A stretch of DNA of 64,000 bases from Epiperipatus broadwayi (GCA_028023455.1 JAQFVV010006208.1:5814963-5878962), one strand, 5' to 3'. Counted from the stretch's first letter, positions 45,913 through 57,424 are shown. Program-made: numbers and translations. The notes: generated by a model from the letters alone, not told the origin.

Positions 45913-46966
45913 TATATTATTTATTGCTTTAGTAAGATATTTACTTTTTCAAGTGCTATAGGCTCTTTTTCTCCTTATGTATATCACAAGCTACTACAGT
46001 ATTTATATTAATTAATTGAAAAAGATCTGTTTATTGACTATAGTGAAATAAAGATATATTTTTGCCAAGTAGCAATAAATAATTCTGAATTATGGACAAG
46101 TGCATTATACATTTCAACTTATTTTGTTATTTAAAACAGCAAGAAACATTGAATTATTTTCATTATCCCCTTTTAAAATAAATTTACATTTTAAAACTGA
46201 TAGTGAATTTAAATTTGTATTTTTTACTTCAAACACGAATACAAATATTAATTAATAAAAAAGTTGGGAGTCGTAGAAGTTTTATTTCCCTATTCCTACC
46301 TTTAAAAAAAATTAAAACAGTAATTTAAATAAATGGAAATATTATGGACAGGCCTATCATTATAAATTTGGCAAGAGGCAAAGCTGAGGGTTGGTTAGCT
46401 GTAAAGTGGCATTTTTATTTATTTATTATGGCGATTTGATTATAAATATCCGAATTTGGAAATGTTATGTCTGACCCATAATGATAATTTACTTAAGATA
46501 TAAAAAGAATATATATTAACTACTAGCTGTTATTGCTTACTTATGTCCGGATTTTTATTCGTCATGCGCATTCGTATACATCTCTTGCTTCAGTTATCCT
46601 AATTATCTTCAAGACTAAGTCAGCGATGAAATATAGTGTTAATTTAAATTTCACTCAAATATCTGTATATTCTCACGTTTTATAAGTTATTAAATTGTAC
46701 TGTCCAAAAATGAGCAAATATAAAATATTAATTGTTTTAGCATTATTACTATTAAAATATGAATTGCTTTTCCTTGAAAAATTAGTAATTTTTTTTTCAT
46801 TTAACAAATGAGCTTAAGAAATAAATTCATATAAATGATTCTCTAAAGTGAACCTTATTTAAAAAAGGGCAAAATTAAAAATTCTTAAGTCGAGTACGAG
46901 ATTGAATAATATCGTTTATAATTTGTTGAAAATATCGTACTTTAATAATATGTTGTTCTATTTCCT
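45913..46966. other. Intron sequence, nothing recognised
   Basis: A+T-rich. Nothing supported. Confidence 0.45.
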
Positions 46967-47653
46967 TCATCTATCATTAAATGTTGAATATATAGAAAAT
47001 TTTAAACTTTATTTAAACTTTTCAAATACAAACAACTTATTAGTGTCAAGCGTTGGTGGTCAAGTGATCAGCACAGCCGCCTTACAAGCAGTTGTCCCGG
47101 GTTTGCGGGTTTGCTTCCCGGCCGATGCTTTGGCACATGGAAAAAAAACAACTTATTGGTAATAACACACAAATAGACGACGCAGGTTAGTAATTAGATA
47201 ATGTTTCGAGTAGTATTATTCTCCACTTTTCATCAGGTGTTGCTGGTCTGACCATTAACAATATTCGCATAGAAGTCGAACTTGCATCTTTAGATTCTTG
47301 AATATCAAATTTTAAGGCAATGATCTAACAACTGAGCTATTTCGAATTTTAAGGCCACACTCTAACCAACTGAGCTATTCTGACAGAATAGCTCACTTGG
47401 TTAGAATGTTGTCTTAAAATTCGATACTCAAGCATCTAAAGGTATATATAAGTTTGACTTCTATGCTAATATTGTCATTGGTCAGACAACAACATCTGAA
47501 GAAGAGTGGAGAATAATACTACTGGAAACATTACGTAATTACTAACCTGTGTTGTCTATTTGTGTATTATTACTGTTAAATTGTTTGTATTTGAAAAGTT
47601 TAAATAAAGTTTAAAATTTTCTATACATTCAACATTTAATGATAGATGATGGA
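46967..47653. mobile_element. Foldback with tRNA-like centre, split by a SINE
   Basis: CATCTATCATTAAATGTTGA at 46968 is complementary to the end near 47653. Arms include AACTTTATTTAAACTTTTCA and its complement, CACAAATAGAC, AATATTCGCATAGAAGTC with AAGTTTGACTTCTATGC. The centre reads AATAGCTCACTTGGTTAGAA, an A-box-like tRNA sequence, in both orientations. Removing the SINE (47044-47146) restores the left arm. Confidence 0.85.
47031..47159 (+). mobile_element. tRNA-derived SINE inside the foldback arm
   Basis: SINE 47044-47146: GTCAAGCGTTGGTGGTCAAG, GCCGCCTTACAAGCAGTTGT, GGTTTGCTTCCCGGCCGATG, GGCACATGG and an A tail. Target duplication AACAACTTATTAG (47031-47043) and AACAACTTATTGG (47147-47159). 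Confidence 0.95.
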
Positions 47654-48005
47654 AATAGTCCATCATATTATCACATTTAATATACTATCACCACTAAACT
47701 TCATGCATTTTTTTAACTGTATATCTCAACTTAATAATTTTAAGAATGTTATTGATTACTCTAGTAAGCATTTTTTTAATTCCAGGAAAAGATCTTTCAC
47801 ATCTAAATTAATAAAAATAAAAAAATCATTAAGATCAACATAGAAAAAAGATTAATTGGGATAGAGATATTTCCATTTGAATATGAAATGAAGAAAATTA
47901 AATGTACACAAGATAGTTATTAGCTTTGCTTTAGAAGAGAGTAGGCAGTAAATATTTAATTATACATCATTTTATATAATTCTTTAATTAGTCTAGTTTA
48001 TATAT
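47654..48005. other. Intron sequence, nothing recognised
   Basis: A+T-rich. Nothing supported. Confidence 0.4.
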
Positions 48006-48009
48006 TTAT

Positions 48010-48767
48010 CAGCCTTTTTTCAAACATTAGCAATTCATTCTAGGATAAAGATTTTTCTAAATTTAATTCAGTTTCTTTAATCTGCAACTTCTTCACATCA
48101 TACCCATAAATTTTCTTATCCATCCTTCTGGTCATGATCTCTTTTTAGATCTTTTATAATCTCTTGAGATACAGTCATCTTTTCTTGCAACATGTTGAGC
48201 TCATCATTTCAGTCGCTTAATTTTTTATTAAAGAAAAAGATAGTTGTTTGTTCTTTGACCTATGGAACTTATTTGTTTCCGCTTGTTACTTTGAATATAT
48301 ATATCTGAAGTCGACCACATCGCCCTCAGCCAATGCTTATCATGAATCAATAGAATATCAACAATCTGTTATCAAAGTACTCTGATAAAACACATTTATT
48401 AAGAATTTTTTTCAATTACATGGGATATTTCTTTTCAATACTAAATTATTTCTACCAAACCTACTCATTCAAATTTAATTCTCTGATTAATTTTACCTAT
48501 TATATTTCCATCTATATAAAGAATCTGCCAAGATATTGATAGTTATTAGCTTCTAGTAATTTATTACCATCAATCTTTATGTCTCAATGTTCAAAAAGCT
48601 ATGGAACAGTACTTTAATTTTTTTAGCATTTATCTTAAATTCCTTTTTTCTTAAATTTTATCTGATAGCTCTTGTAATATCTTAATTTATTTTTAATTCT
48701 TTTAGATTTCCATTTTGATATTTTCCATAAAACTGCCAAAAAAGTTTTGGTGATATGGAATCACTCT
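48010..48767 (-). pseudogene. Older RTE-like LINE copy next to a younger one
   Basis: The minus strand follows the same family in decayed form: the 3' end near 48010 (ATTCATTCTAGGATAAAGAT matches the DNA of the ILQWI end), through the post-RT part, to GGTGATATGGAATCACTC at 48750. The younger copy starts directly after this with TCATCATCAACC, as if inserted here. Confidence 0.65.
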
Positions 48768-49880
48768 TTTATCATCATCAACCATTATCAATCCACTGCA
48801 GGATGAAGGTCTCTCCAAGTTCAATCCATCTTTTCCTATCTTTAGCTTCTCTTCTCCACATCACCCCTGCACACTTTTTTATTTCATCCATCCATCTCAC
48901 ATGTGGTCTCTTTCTGGGTCTTTTACAATCTTTTGGAATCCAGTTTAAAATTTCAATTGTCCATCTATTATCATCTCTTCTAACAGTATGTCCAGCCCAA
49001 CTCCACTTCAGTCTTTTAATTTTTTCAATGAGGTCAGTAACACCTGTTTGTTCTCTTACCCATGCATTGCGTTTTCGATCCCTTCTTGTTACTCCCAATA
49101 TGCATCTCTCCATACTTTTTTGAGTGGTCTAAAGTCTCTGTACTGCTCTTTTATTAAGTGTCCAAGTCTCAGATTCATAAGTAAGAACTGGCAAAACACA
49201 TTTATTAAAAAACTTCCTTTTCAAACACATAGGCATATTTCCTTTTAGTATCAAGTTATTTCTACCAAAAGCACTCCAACCAAGTTTAATTCTATGATTA
49301 ATTTCATCCATTATGTTTCTATCTGTATTAATAATCTGACCAAGGTATTTGTAACTGTTAACTTCTTCTAACTCATCATAATCAATCTTTATTTTCATAT
49401 TTTGAGAAAATCTATTAAACCTTACTTTAGTCTTTTTAACATTTATCTGTAGTCCTACTTTCATCTGATAACTCCTGAAACATTTCCTGTAACTCTAAAG
49501 CATTATTTGCATAAACAACTACATCATCTGCAAAATCTAAATGATTTAAATAATCTCCATTTACTTTCACTCCTTTAGCTTCCCATTTTAATCCACAAAA
49601 TATTTCTTGCAGCACTGCTGTAAAAAGTTTTGGAGATATGGAGTCACCCTGTTTACACCCTTCCCAATATTGATTTTCCTACTATCATTATGTAATCTAA
49701 TTGTTGCTGTTGCCTTTTTATAAATATTCTTTAAAATATGACAATATCCTGGATCTACACCTTGATGATCCAATGCTTTAATCACTGAAGAAATGTTTAT
49801 AGAATCAAATGCCTTTTCATAGTCTACAAATCCTAAGCATAATGGCAACTCATTAGGCCTTTGAATAATCGACATATGAC
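48768..49880 (-). pseudogene. Best RTE-like LINE copy: partial RT to 3' end
   Basis: Minus strand, split over three frames. 49875-49588 has ELPLCLGFVDYEKAFDSI (RT motif A). The stretch to about 49500 holds LDFADDVVVYANNALEL (motif C, FADD). 49464-49129 covers KKTKVRFNRFSQNMK to KYLGQIINTDRN and GNMPMCLKRKFFNK. 49113-48778 is MERCILGVTRRDRKRN, WSWAGHTVRRDDNRW, KRPRKRPHVRWMDE and FILQWIDNG. The 3' end is the complement of GATGATGA. This is the endonuclease-RT family often annotated in arthropods as craniofacial development protein 2-like, in which the RT copies DNA from the element's own RNA. 5'-truncated and frameshifted. Confidence 0.9.
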
Positions 49881-50085
49881 AGACATAGGATATTTTTCAA
49901 GTTCTGAAGAATATTTATCAAAATGTGATTGCAGTGAATATTAATCAGAGGGTATAAAAGAGTGTGTAGAAAGCACTCTTTTATATCCTCTCATTAATAT
50001 TCACTGCAATCGCATTTTGATAAATATTCTTCAGAACTTGAAAAATATCCTATGTCTGTCTATGTCGATTATTCAAAGGCCTAAT
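49853..50085. repeat. 112-bp palindrome at the LINE's truncated 5' end
   Basis: Arms 49853-49964 and 49974-50085 are nearly exact complements around a 9-nt loop (TGTAGAAAG). About 25 bp of the arms nearest the LINE encode its MSIIQRPNE segment, so LINE sequence is present in both orientations. Confidence 0.85.
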
Positions 50086-50224
50086 CATCTTGAAAATGCT
50101 TATAAAATTATATGGTTTAATTAATTAATTTATGACTGGTGGATATTTATAGTATGGTAGAGTTAAGTTGAGAGAGGGATTGAGAAAAAGAACAAAAATT
50201 TGCAGATTTACATATATTCATACA

Positions 50225-50425
50225 TTTAAGACTAGCAACATTTTTTAAATTAAGGAATGGTAGTCATAATATGGAATTTAACAGTTAGGAGATATAAAGT
50301 TCTGAAGAAGATTGCTGGGGCAATCGAAACTGTAAACTTTAAAAGAGGGTGGTAAATAAAGCATTGTGTAACAATAATAAAGTGCATGGATGATTTAGTA
50401 TTATATAATATGGAATATTGGTATA
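50225..50425 (+). mobile_element. Class 3 hammerhead-like repeat
   Basis: Shares AGTTAGGAGATA, AAGTTCTGAAGAAGATTGCT and TGGTAAATAAAGCATTGTGT with 1840-2180. The left arm of the inverted repeat seen at 1840 is missing. Confidence 0.7.
50296..50340 (+). ncRNA. Class 3 hammerhead-like motif, best copy
   Basis: Stem I AAAGTT (50296-50301) pairs exactly with AACTTT (50335-50340). Between them: CTGAAGA (50302-50308), one extra A, stem II GATTG/CAATC with a CTGGGG loop, GAAA, a minimal ACTGT stem III and A before the cleavage point. The geometry is hammerhead except for the extra base after the CUGANGA box, so catalysis is unproven. Confidence 0.55.
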
Positions 50426-50754
50426 GTATTTTAAAAAACACAAAGTAACTTAATTTTGGTATTCATTAAACAAATCAAAAAATAAGATCTTACAATATTT
50501 GCTTTAATTAAAAAAAACATTTTCATTTGTTTGGCTTTCTTTGAAAATTGTGACCTGTAATATAGTGAATTTTATATATATATCAGAGGGGACTTTTGAT
50601 TAATAAAACTTGATTTCAGAGATCGTTGGTCATGTACTATTTTTAGTAAATTGAAAACAATTTATATATAAAAACTATAGTGGCATATATTAAGGAAAGG
50701 AAAAACAAGAAAGAATGTATTTTCTATTTTTCAATTTGATGTATCTTATCTATT
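50426..50754. other. Intron sequence, nothing recognised
   Basis: A+T-rich. Nothing supported. Confidence 0.4.
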
Positions 50755-51025
50755 ATGTTTTGAATTACAAGTGTCAAATTAACTCAACCCACATCTTTGA
50801 CACCATCCACTTTAGATAAATACAGCAATGATTATTACTAATCATTTACTAAACTAGAGATTTCATATAGATAAATAGTATTTTTCATATAATAGAGATA
50901 TATATGAGAGATGGTGACCTGGACCAACTGATGAGTGTTGGTTATGCACAAAATGCATCTTGGGGGTTATTTGTCTTTTATTGTACCATTATTTATATGA
51001 ATTTAAAAGAATGTGTGGTAATATT
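50755..51025 (+). mobile_element. Family D repeat with decayed hammerhead
   Basis: TGTCAAATTAACTCAACCCA at 50770 as in the copy at 32925, then CACCATCCACTTTAGATAAA, and the hammerhead module (CTGATGA at about 50927, GAAA changed to AAAA). Ends TTTATATGAATTTAAAAGAA. Confidence 0.75.
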
Positions 51026-52190
51026 GAGATTATTTAATATATCTAGTAAGTTAGTTAGGATTTTAATTAAATAGTTTTCAATTTATCTATGAAATAACAA
51101 GATTTATAAAAAGTGACTATAATCAAAACTATAATTTTAAGTAAATAATATTTATTAATAAAATAATCAAGAACAATAATATCTATTGGATATTGACACG
51201 TAAGTGTTCAGTTTTCCAATATGATTTGCAGTTTTGGAATTGTTAAAAGATGACCAATTTCAAGCTTATTATTTAGTACTTTTTATTTCTCTTCTATTAT
51301 TTCAATTAATCATTGGGCTTCCTCGAGTCTATTAGTAATACTAAATTATTTACATAATATATTGTCATTTATTATTTAAAATGTACTGTCATTTAATGCC
51401 ATAAAGAATTAGCAATTAAAATATTATAAATGAAGTAAAAAAAATATTGAAAATAAACAACAAAAATTGGGAATCTTTTATATTGTAAAAAGAAGTTGCC
51501 TTGGCAACAGTTTGAAATTGTTGATTGTAATTGATACTGGAATTGTCTAAATGTTGGCAGTTTTTTAATGTTTATATCATAATGTAATATGGAGATATTC
51601 AATGTGAATAGAGAGAGAAAATAATGGCAAAACAATTAAAAATAAAATAAAAATAAAACTTCAATTAATCAAAACTTTTGTTAAGAATTAAAAGGAAAAA
51701 TAACCTATGGGCTCAGTATTCCTAGAAGTAAGAGATCTCTCCATTAAAGGTGAAATTTATGTTATATTGCAATCATAGTTTTTGTTTTTAAAGTCAATGC
51801 ATGATTAAACTGAGAGGTTTCTCCTAGATTACTGCCATTCTGGTTGAATATCTAGGTTGAATATGGACTAGCAAACCGAAAAGAAAATCTTAAGCCTATT
51901 TGTAACCTGAAAAATTTCAAAAATTTATGGAACTCAAACCCCAGATCATGGCCGCAGATATCTAACTATTGCTCTATGAGTCTCTTTAATTCAGAATTGA
52001 AATTGGGCATCATGACATTGATAACTAGAGTACAATGCGATTAAAATAGTGAAAAACGCAATCTAAAATTAAGCCAATTATAACTTATTTTTTTAATATT
52101 CTCGTAATTATTTTCTGAATTAAATGAAATGCTAAGCTTTTATTAAAACAGACTGAAATTTATTTTTCTGCGATATTTGTTGGCAAAAAA
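51026..52190. other. Intron sequence, nothing recognised
   Basis: A+T-rich; a tract near 51935-52015 is GC-richer but has no recognisable structure. Confidence 0.4.
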
Positions 52191-52192
52191 GT

Positions 52193-52678
52193 AATGAACG
52201 TTTACGATTCTACATGGAGATTATTGATTTAGCCCCCAAAAGCTGATCCCTTTCACTCCTGAATAGAAAGCTCCTACCCTGGAGAGTGATTTGAGGCTGA
52301 ATGGCCTGCATCCCTTTGTGATGACTCACTTTGCTCTACATAATTATTGCCCAGACCCTGAGTTTTATGGAAGTAACCTCCAATATGAAGGGTCAGTTTG
52401 ATCATACAAATCATGGACAAAGGATTAGATCTATCATTGAACTGTATGAGACATGCAAGCATGGTCACCTATCAACAAGATACTATTCCGAACTCATTAC
52501 TTGCTGATATGCTTCATATTAGTTCTTTTAGCTGGTGTCAAGCAAGATATCAATATTGAACGTTCATCCCCCTAATTATCATGTAATATATTCTATGTTT
52601 AACTGTTATCATGTGTTGTAACCAAATTTCTGAATAAAAGTTCTATATTTTATAAAAAAAAAAAAGGAATGAACTTTT
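52193..52678 (+). pseudogene. Processed retrocopy of an unidentified mRNA
   Basis: Retrocopy body 52204-52665 has an mRNA 3' end layout: open frame 52267-52401 ending in TGA, about 250 bp of UTR-like sequence, AATAAA (52633-52638) and an A run from 52654. Target duplications AATGAACGTTT (52193-52203) and AATGAACTTTT (52668-52678) flank it. The frame reads LESDLRLNGLHPFVMTHFA then LHNYCPDPEFYGSNLQYEGSV and stop; a TAG and likely frameshift lie upstream, so it is a pseudogene. The GC content is higher than the surroundings. I do not recognise the parent gene. Confidence 0.85.
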
Positions 52679-52679
52679 C

Positions 52680-53734
52680 TTATACCCTGCAACTCAGACG
52701 CTATTATAAGAAAAGCTATTAATAACTGCATATTTATTGGAGCTTGACACTTTCGAGGTCTAGTATGGCCTCATATTCAGCATTGAAATTTATGTGAGTG
52801 GGTGCATATATATATATGCAGTGAGTTTATGTAAATTATATGGCCCATGGAATTTTTTCAGTGTTATTATTAATCAACTATCTTAACTAATTTTTATTCT
52901 ACTATATAATCATTTCTAAGATGGACAAGAAATCAATATTAATTCAAGTATCATTGTTTGATTGTATTTTTTTTAAAAAAAAAAAACAATTAGAATATTC
53001 ATTTGCATCATATATAGAATTTATTTTCAATGCCTTTTTTTTTTTTGTTGTTATAATTTTTGTAAAAGCATTTCATAAATGAGTGATCTATTCAAAGAAC
53101 AGTAAGATTAATATATATAGAAAAGTGAATTTATTTAATACTGTTGTTTGGAAGTGATTGGATATTATAAAAGAGGAAAAAGATTGCTAGATAAACAGTT
53201 TCATAAATGAAAAAGATGAGGAGAAACTATTAAATAAAATTGTATATTATAGTGTATATCAAGATATATAATATAAATATATTGAGAAAATAACTAATGA
53301 AGCAAGTAGGGGAGATGAAATCAGTAGCCAAAGCAATAAATGTGTGAAATGAAATAATTATCCGAGTTTGGAGTTAAAAATAATGTCATTGTATTTACGA
53401 TGAGGAATAGAGAGCAGACATGCTGAATCATGAAATATTTCAAAAGTTTTGATATTTTCCAAAATGGCAATCCTATTAGTAGTATAAGAATTAAAATTCA
53501 CAAAGAATAGTATTATTGGAGTGAATAAAATAAATATGAAAGGAAAAAACCTGGATATTCACGATTATTGAAAGAACCGTAAAAAACGTAAAAACAAAGT
53601 TTTTTTTTTTTACTCATGCTAAAATCCTAAAGAGATGACTCAAAAAAGTGGGAACCATATGCAAAATAGATCAGATCTACATGGAAAAGGAAAATATCAT
53701 TTTCTTTTTCTTTTCCTATGTATTGATTTCTACT
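52680..53734. other. Intron sequence, nothing recognised
   Basis: A+T-rich. Nothing supported. Confidence 0.45.
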
Positions 53735-53737
53735 TTA

Positions 53738-54105
53738 ACATATCATACCATTTACAACTTTTTTAAACACTTTATCAATACTCTTTATTTATATCAAAAC
53801 TTACAGTTTCGACTGTCCTGCAGTCATCATCAGAGCTGCAATATTCAAATATATAATTATATAATTAATACACTTATACATATATTCATACACATAATTA
53901 ATACACAAAATAAACAAAAATAAAATATACATTTTAGCCTGACCATTAAAAATAAATAATAAGTATATTCATTATATAATTGTATATTTGAATATTGTAG
54001 CTCTGATGATGACTGCAGGACAGTCGAAACTGTTAATTTTGATATAAATAAAGAATATTGATAAAGATGTTTAAGAAAGTTGTAAATAGTATGATATGTA
54101 AAAGG
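53738..54105. mobile_element. Foldback with a hammerhead-like motif in each arm
   Basis: CATATCATACCATTTACAAC at 53738 pairs with the right end near 54100, and the arms match over about 130 bp. Left arm (minus): CTGATGA...GAAAC as the complement of 53806-53833. Right arm (plus): CTGATGA (54003-54009), extra T, GACTG/CAGTC, GAAAC (54026-54030). The centre is A+T-rich and without an ORF. Confidence 0.8.
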
Positions 54106-54455
54106 AAAATGAAATTAGAAACAAATAATGCTCAGAGCGTTTTATACTAAAAGGCTTTTGAAAGATTCAGTACTCTTTGTTTAATCATTACTTATTTTGT
54201 GCATTTTCACATTGAAAGCAGTTAATATACATAAATATTCTTGCATTGTTGTATTTTTATAAACAAATAAATACTTTATTAGAGAATTTAAAACAACAAC
54301 AAAAAAATTATCCTACATATAAATAAATAATAATGATTTTTAAAAATTGCATGCAACTCTTGATAGCAGTTTATCAGGTTGATCTTCTATAGAATAATTT
54401 GTAGTTATTCCTTCTGTATTGTTGCAATGCACTTTAGTCATTTGTTAGAAACTAA
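54106..54455. other. Intron sequence, nothing recognised
   Basis: A+T-rich. Nothing supported. Confidence 0.4.
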
Positions 54456-54459
54456 TATT

Positions 54460-54885
54460 AATATTTTTTATTAGTCATTCATTAGATTAGTAATTATCCA
54501 CTTGATGAATATTTCTGTAGTGTAATTTTCAATACACCACTCACACAAGGTAAGGAGTGGTTTCTATCTGATTTTAGCACCTCATGGAAGGGTGTAATCA
54601 TAAACATATGATCAAAGATATGTGAAAAAGATGTACGATCCCCAAGATATACGTTTTATGCTGAACCAGAACTCATCGGTTGGCCCAAGAGATTGTAATC
54701 TGCGCCAATTGATGAATGCTGATTCAGCATGAAATGTGCATCTTGGGGATCATTCATCCTTTTCTCATGTCTTTGATCATATCTTTATGATTACACCCTT
54801 CACAAGGTGTTAATAATGGATAGAAACCCTTGTGTGAGGTTGTCGCTTACACTGCATAAATATTATTCTTTAAATAGAAGCTGGT
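54460..54885. mobile_element. Family C foldback with inverted hammerhead pair
   Basis: TTTATTAGTCATTCATTAGA at 54467 and CACACAAGGTAAGGAGTGGT are mirrored on the right by AACCCTTGTGTGAGGTTGTC. Ribozymes point in opposite directions at about 54630-54680 (minus, decayed core CGATGA) and 54695-54750 (plus, TTGATGA with stem II ATGCT/AGCAT, GAAA, CCAA/TTGG). Confidence 0.8.
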
Positions 54886-55160
54886 TTGTTTACTTTCCAC
54901 TTGGGTACATGATGTTCTGAGCAATTATGCACTTATTTTATTTCTTGGAGTTATTATTTATGATGTGTTTGAACACCAGAAATGATGGCCCAATTCTTGA
55001 ACCAGAGTTCGTTACTCAATTAAATCACTAAACGATAAAGGGCGTTGGGATAATAATAATCGCAGGCTCAAGCTAGATGTTTATGGATTGATTTTGATTG
55101 AAATGATCCATTCACCCCAAAAATATCAATTTGATTATTCAAGTGGAAGTGTTGTGTTCA
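54886..55160. other. Intron sequence, nothing recognised
   Basis: A+T-rich, nothing supported. Confidence 0.4.
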
Positions 55161-55162
55161 GG

Positions 55163-55270
55163 CTTCACTTGGTTTTTTCTCATGCATCATAGCATCAGCC
55201 GGGAAGCGAACCCACTAACCCGGGACAACTGTTTGTAAAGCAGCTGTCACTGACCTCTCATCTTCACTTT
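55163..55270 (-). mobile_element. tRNA-derived SINE
   Basis: Minus strand: GAGGTCAGTGACAGCTGCTT, TTGTCCCGGGTTAGTGGGTT, CGCTTCCCGGCTGATGCTAT and a tail. A short CTTCACTT repeat on both sides (55163, 55262) may be the target duplication; the SINE 5' end is truncated. Confidence 0.8.
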
Positions 55271-55434
55271 GTTGCTTGAACTCCAAAGCAATTGATCACG
55301 TTCTTTATTATTGCCTAGATAAAGCTAGGTCCAATTTTTAGGCAGCAACATGTATATGCTGTATTTTTGTATATATTTCTTTATCAGTTTAATGTCAATA
55401 TTTAAATACAAGTATAGTATATATCTTTAATCTA

Positions 55435-55935
55435 GATGTAATTAGAGGGGGTGTAAACCCAGACTTTCAAGCTCCCTTCAATCATCCACTCCATCTTATA
55501 CAACTGAGACACATGACCACAGACAGATAAATGATCTCCAATATATGTATTTTGTGCTGAATCAGCACTTAACAGTAGATCCAGATCATCACTTCCCCCA
55601 CATATAGATGATTGTATAATCCTATATATGAAGGGTCAGAATGACTTACAGTCAACATGGGCATGATCACAATATTGGTCAACAAGGGCTTTGAACATGC
55701 CATCGTCAAAGTTTCAATGATATGGATGGCTGGAGAGTGGAGAAGATTGAAGCCTGTCCATTAAAGCTTGAAAATTTGCTATCTTAATATAAACTGAGTA
55801 CTGATTATATATGTGTGTGTGCGGGAGATGATGATCCAGATCAACTGATGAGGGCTGGTTCAGTACGAAATACGTCTATTGGAGATCATTTATCATTCTC
55901 ATATGCATGTGGTCATGTGTATCGGTTCAAAGCAG
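55435..55935. mobile_element. Family B foldback with inverted hammerhead pair
   Basis: GTAATTAGAGGGGGTGTAAA and CAGACTTTCAAGCTCCCTTC at the left, the right-arm series (GATATGGATGGCTGGAGAGT, TTGCTATCTTAATATAAACT) and GGTCATGTGTATCGG at the right. One ribozyme lies in each arm: decayed on the minus strand near 55555, intact core on the plus strand at 55830. Confidence 0.8.
55830..55890 (+). ncRNA. Hammerhead ribozyme, family B
   Basis: ATGATC in outer stem I, then TCAA, CTGATGA (55855-55861), stem II GGGCT/AGTAC with loop GGTTC (one mismatch, one G-U), GAAA (55867-55870), a minimal stem III, A before the cleavage point, TTGG closing stem I and GATCAT outside. Core complete. Confidence 0.75.
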
Positions 55936-57350
55936 ATTAATTTAACTAAATACTTTTGCTTTGTTTTTAAATAGGTTTATTTTTTTTTGTCCAACAATAA
56001 ATTGTAGATTCTGAGAAATGAAGTACTATAATACTAATTTTTGTTGTGAATTAAAAAAATATTGTTCTTAAGACTAATAATTGTTAAGCGTGAAATAAAA
56101 CATTTCTGATTTACAAACAAAATTATTAAAATCATTCGCCAGTTAGCAGTTTTTATTTTGACTTAGAAAAGAAATTTTTTACGTATTAAGCGTTTGTCAA
56201 AAAAAAAATGTTTTTATAAGTTTTAAAAGTCACACATTTAAGTTATTACAGAGATTTAAAAAACACGACTTAAATGCTTTTGACATATTTATTTATTATT
56301 ATGGTAACTGCAATCGGATCTTGTTATTTGAAGTTCCTTGTAATGATAAGAATATTATGCGAAGAATGCATGACTTGAGGGAATACGCTGTTATTAATTA
56401 CATCATTGATAATTATGTCATAATTAAAATAAATCTTTATTCTTATTTATTAGCCACTAAATGAAACTTCATTTCTTTATAAAAAAGATTAAGTATTGAA
56501 TAGTCCGTAAATAAAAATTAAAAAAAAAAACATGTATCACATGACCCTATTTTGTCTTGTTAAAAACGTCTGCAATGGTTAATATTTGTAGTAAATATTT
56601 AATAAATTTAAAAATGAATTTCATATTTTAATGTTTAAAAATTTTTATAATCTTATCTTAAAGTCAGATTCTGTTTATAGATGGATTAGATTCATGATGT
56701 AGTATTATGGCATTCTAATTGTGCTTGGAAGATCACATGACCTTTGCGCACCAATAGCAAGTTGTGCATGGCGTTTACATTTAATTGATTAAACTGTATT
56801 TTTTTTTTTTTACTTTACTAATATGAAAATCAATCCAGGAACTTTTATTTATTGAGACCATATCCTACCACTATAAAACTTCATGAGACAGAATCCTATC
56901 CATTTTGTAATTATGATTGTGTTCTACAACTAAACATTTTATAATGTTGATAATTAATAAAAACAATAATAAATTATAATTAACACAAGCTGTCATAAAA
57001 TGATTCAATATTAAATAAATGTAAATATTTGCATTAATGTAATATTACCAAATTATGTTCATACTGTTTTTAAAATAAATGGCCTCTTTTAGGAATTTAG
57101 TTTTTCTTAAGCATTAATTACAAAGCTAATATTTTGTCCAATTGTAAAATCTTGATATATTTGCTTTTGATCATAACTTTATTTTTTTTTATTGTTTATT
57201 TAATTGGAAAATTGATTTTTACTATTTATAATATTATTTTCATTTTTAAGACATTCAATTTTAAACTCACACAAAGCATAAAGATTTGATTAAGAATATT
57301 TTTTTTGTATCATTAAATACATTTTTTAAGTTGAAGACAGGAACTAAATT
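55936..57350. other. Intron sequence, nothing recognised
   Basis: A+T-rich. Nothing supported. Confidence 0.45.
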
Positions 57351-57420
57351 CACAACCGTCTGCAACCAACCACTTGCTTGCAAGGCAGCTGCGGTGACCT
57401 TTCGGCTAACAACGCTTGAC
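57351..57420 (-). mobile_element. tRNA-derived SINE, 3'-truncated
   Basis: Minus strand: GTCAAGCGTTGTTAGCCGAA, GGTCACCGCAGCTGCCTTGC, AAGCAAGTGGTTGGTTGCAG. The B box and 3' end are missing. Long subfamily. Confidence 0.8.
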
Positions 57421-57424
57421 CCTT

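Noticed and set aside
53603-53923. 91-codon open frame at 53648-53923
   Set aside because: It runs through the left arm of the foldback with the class 3 motif and has no protein character.
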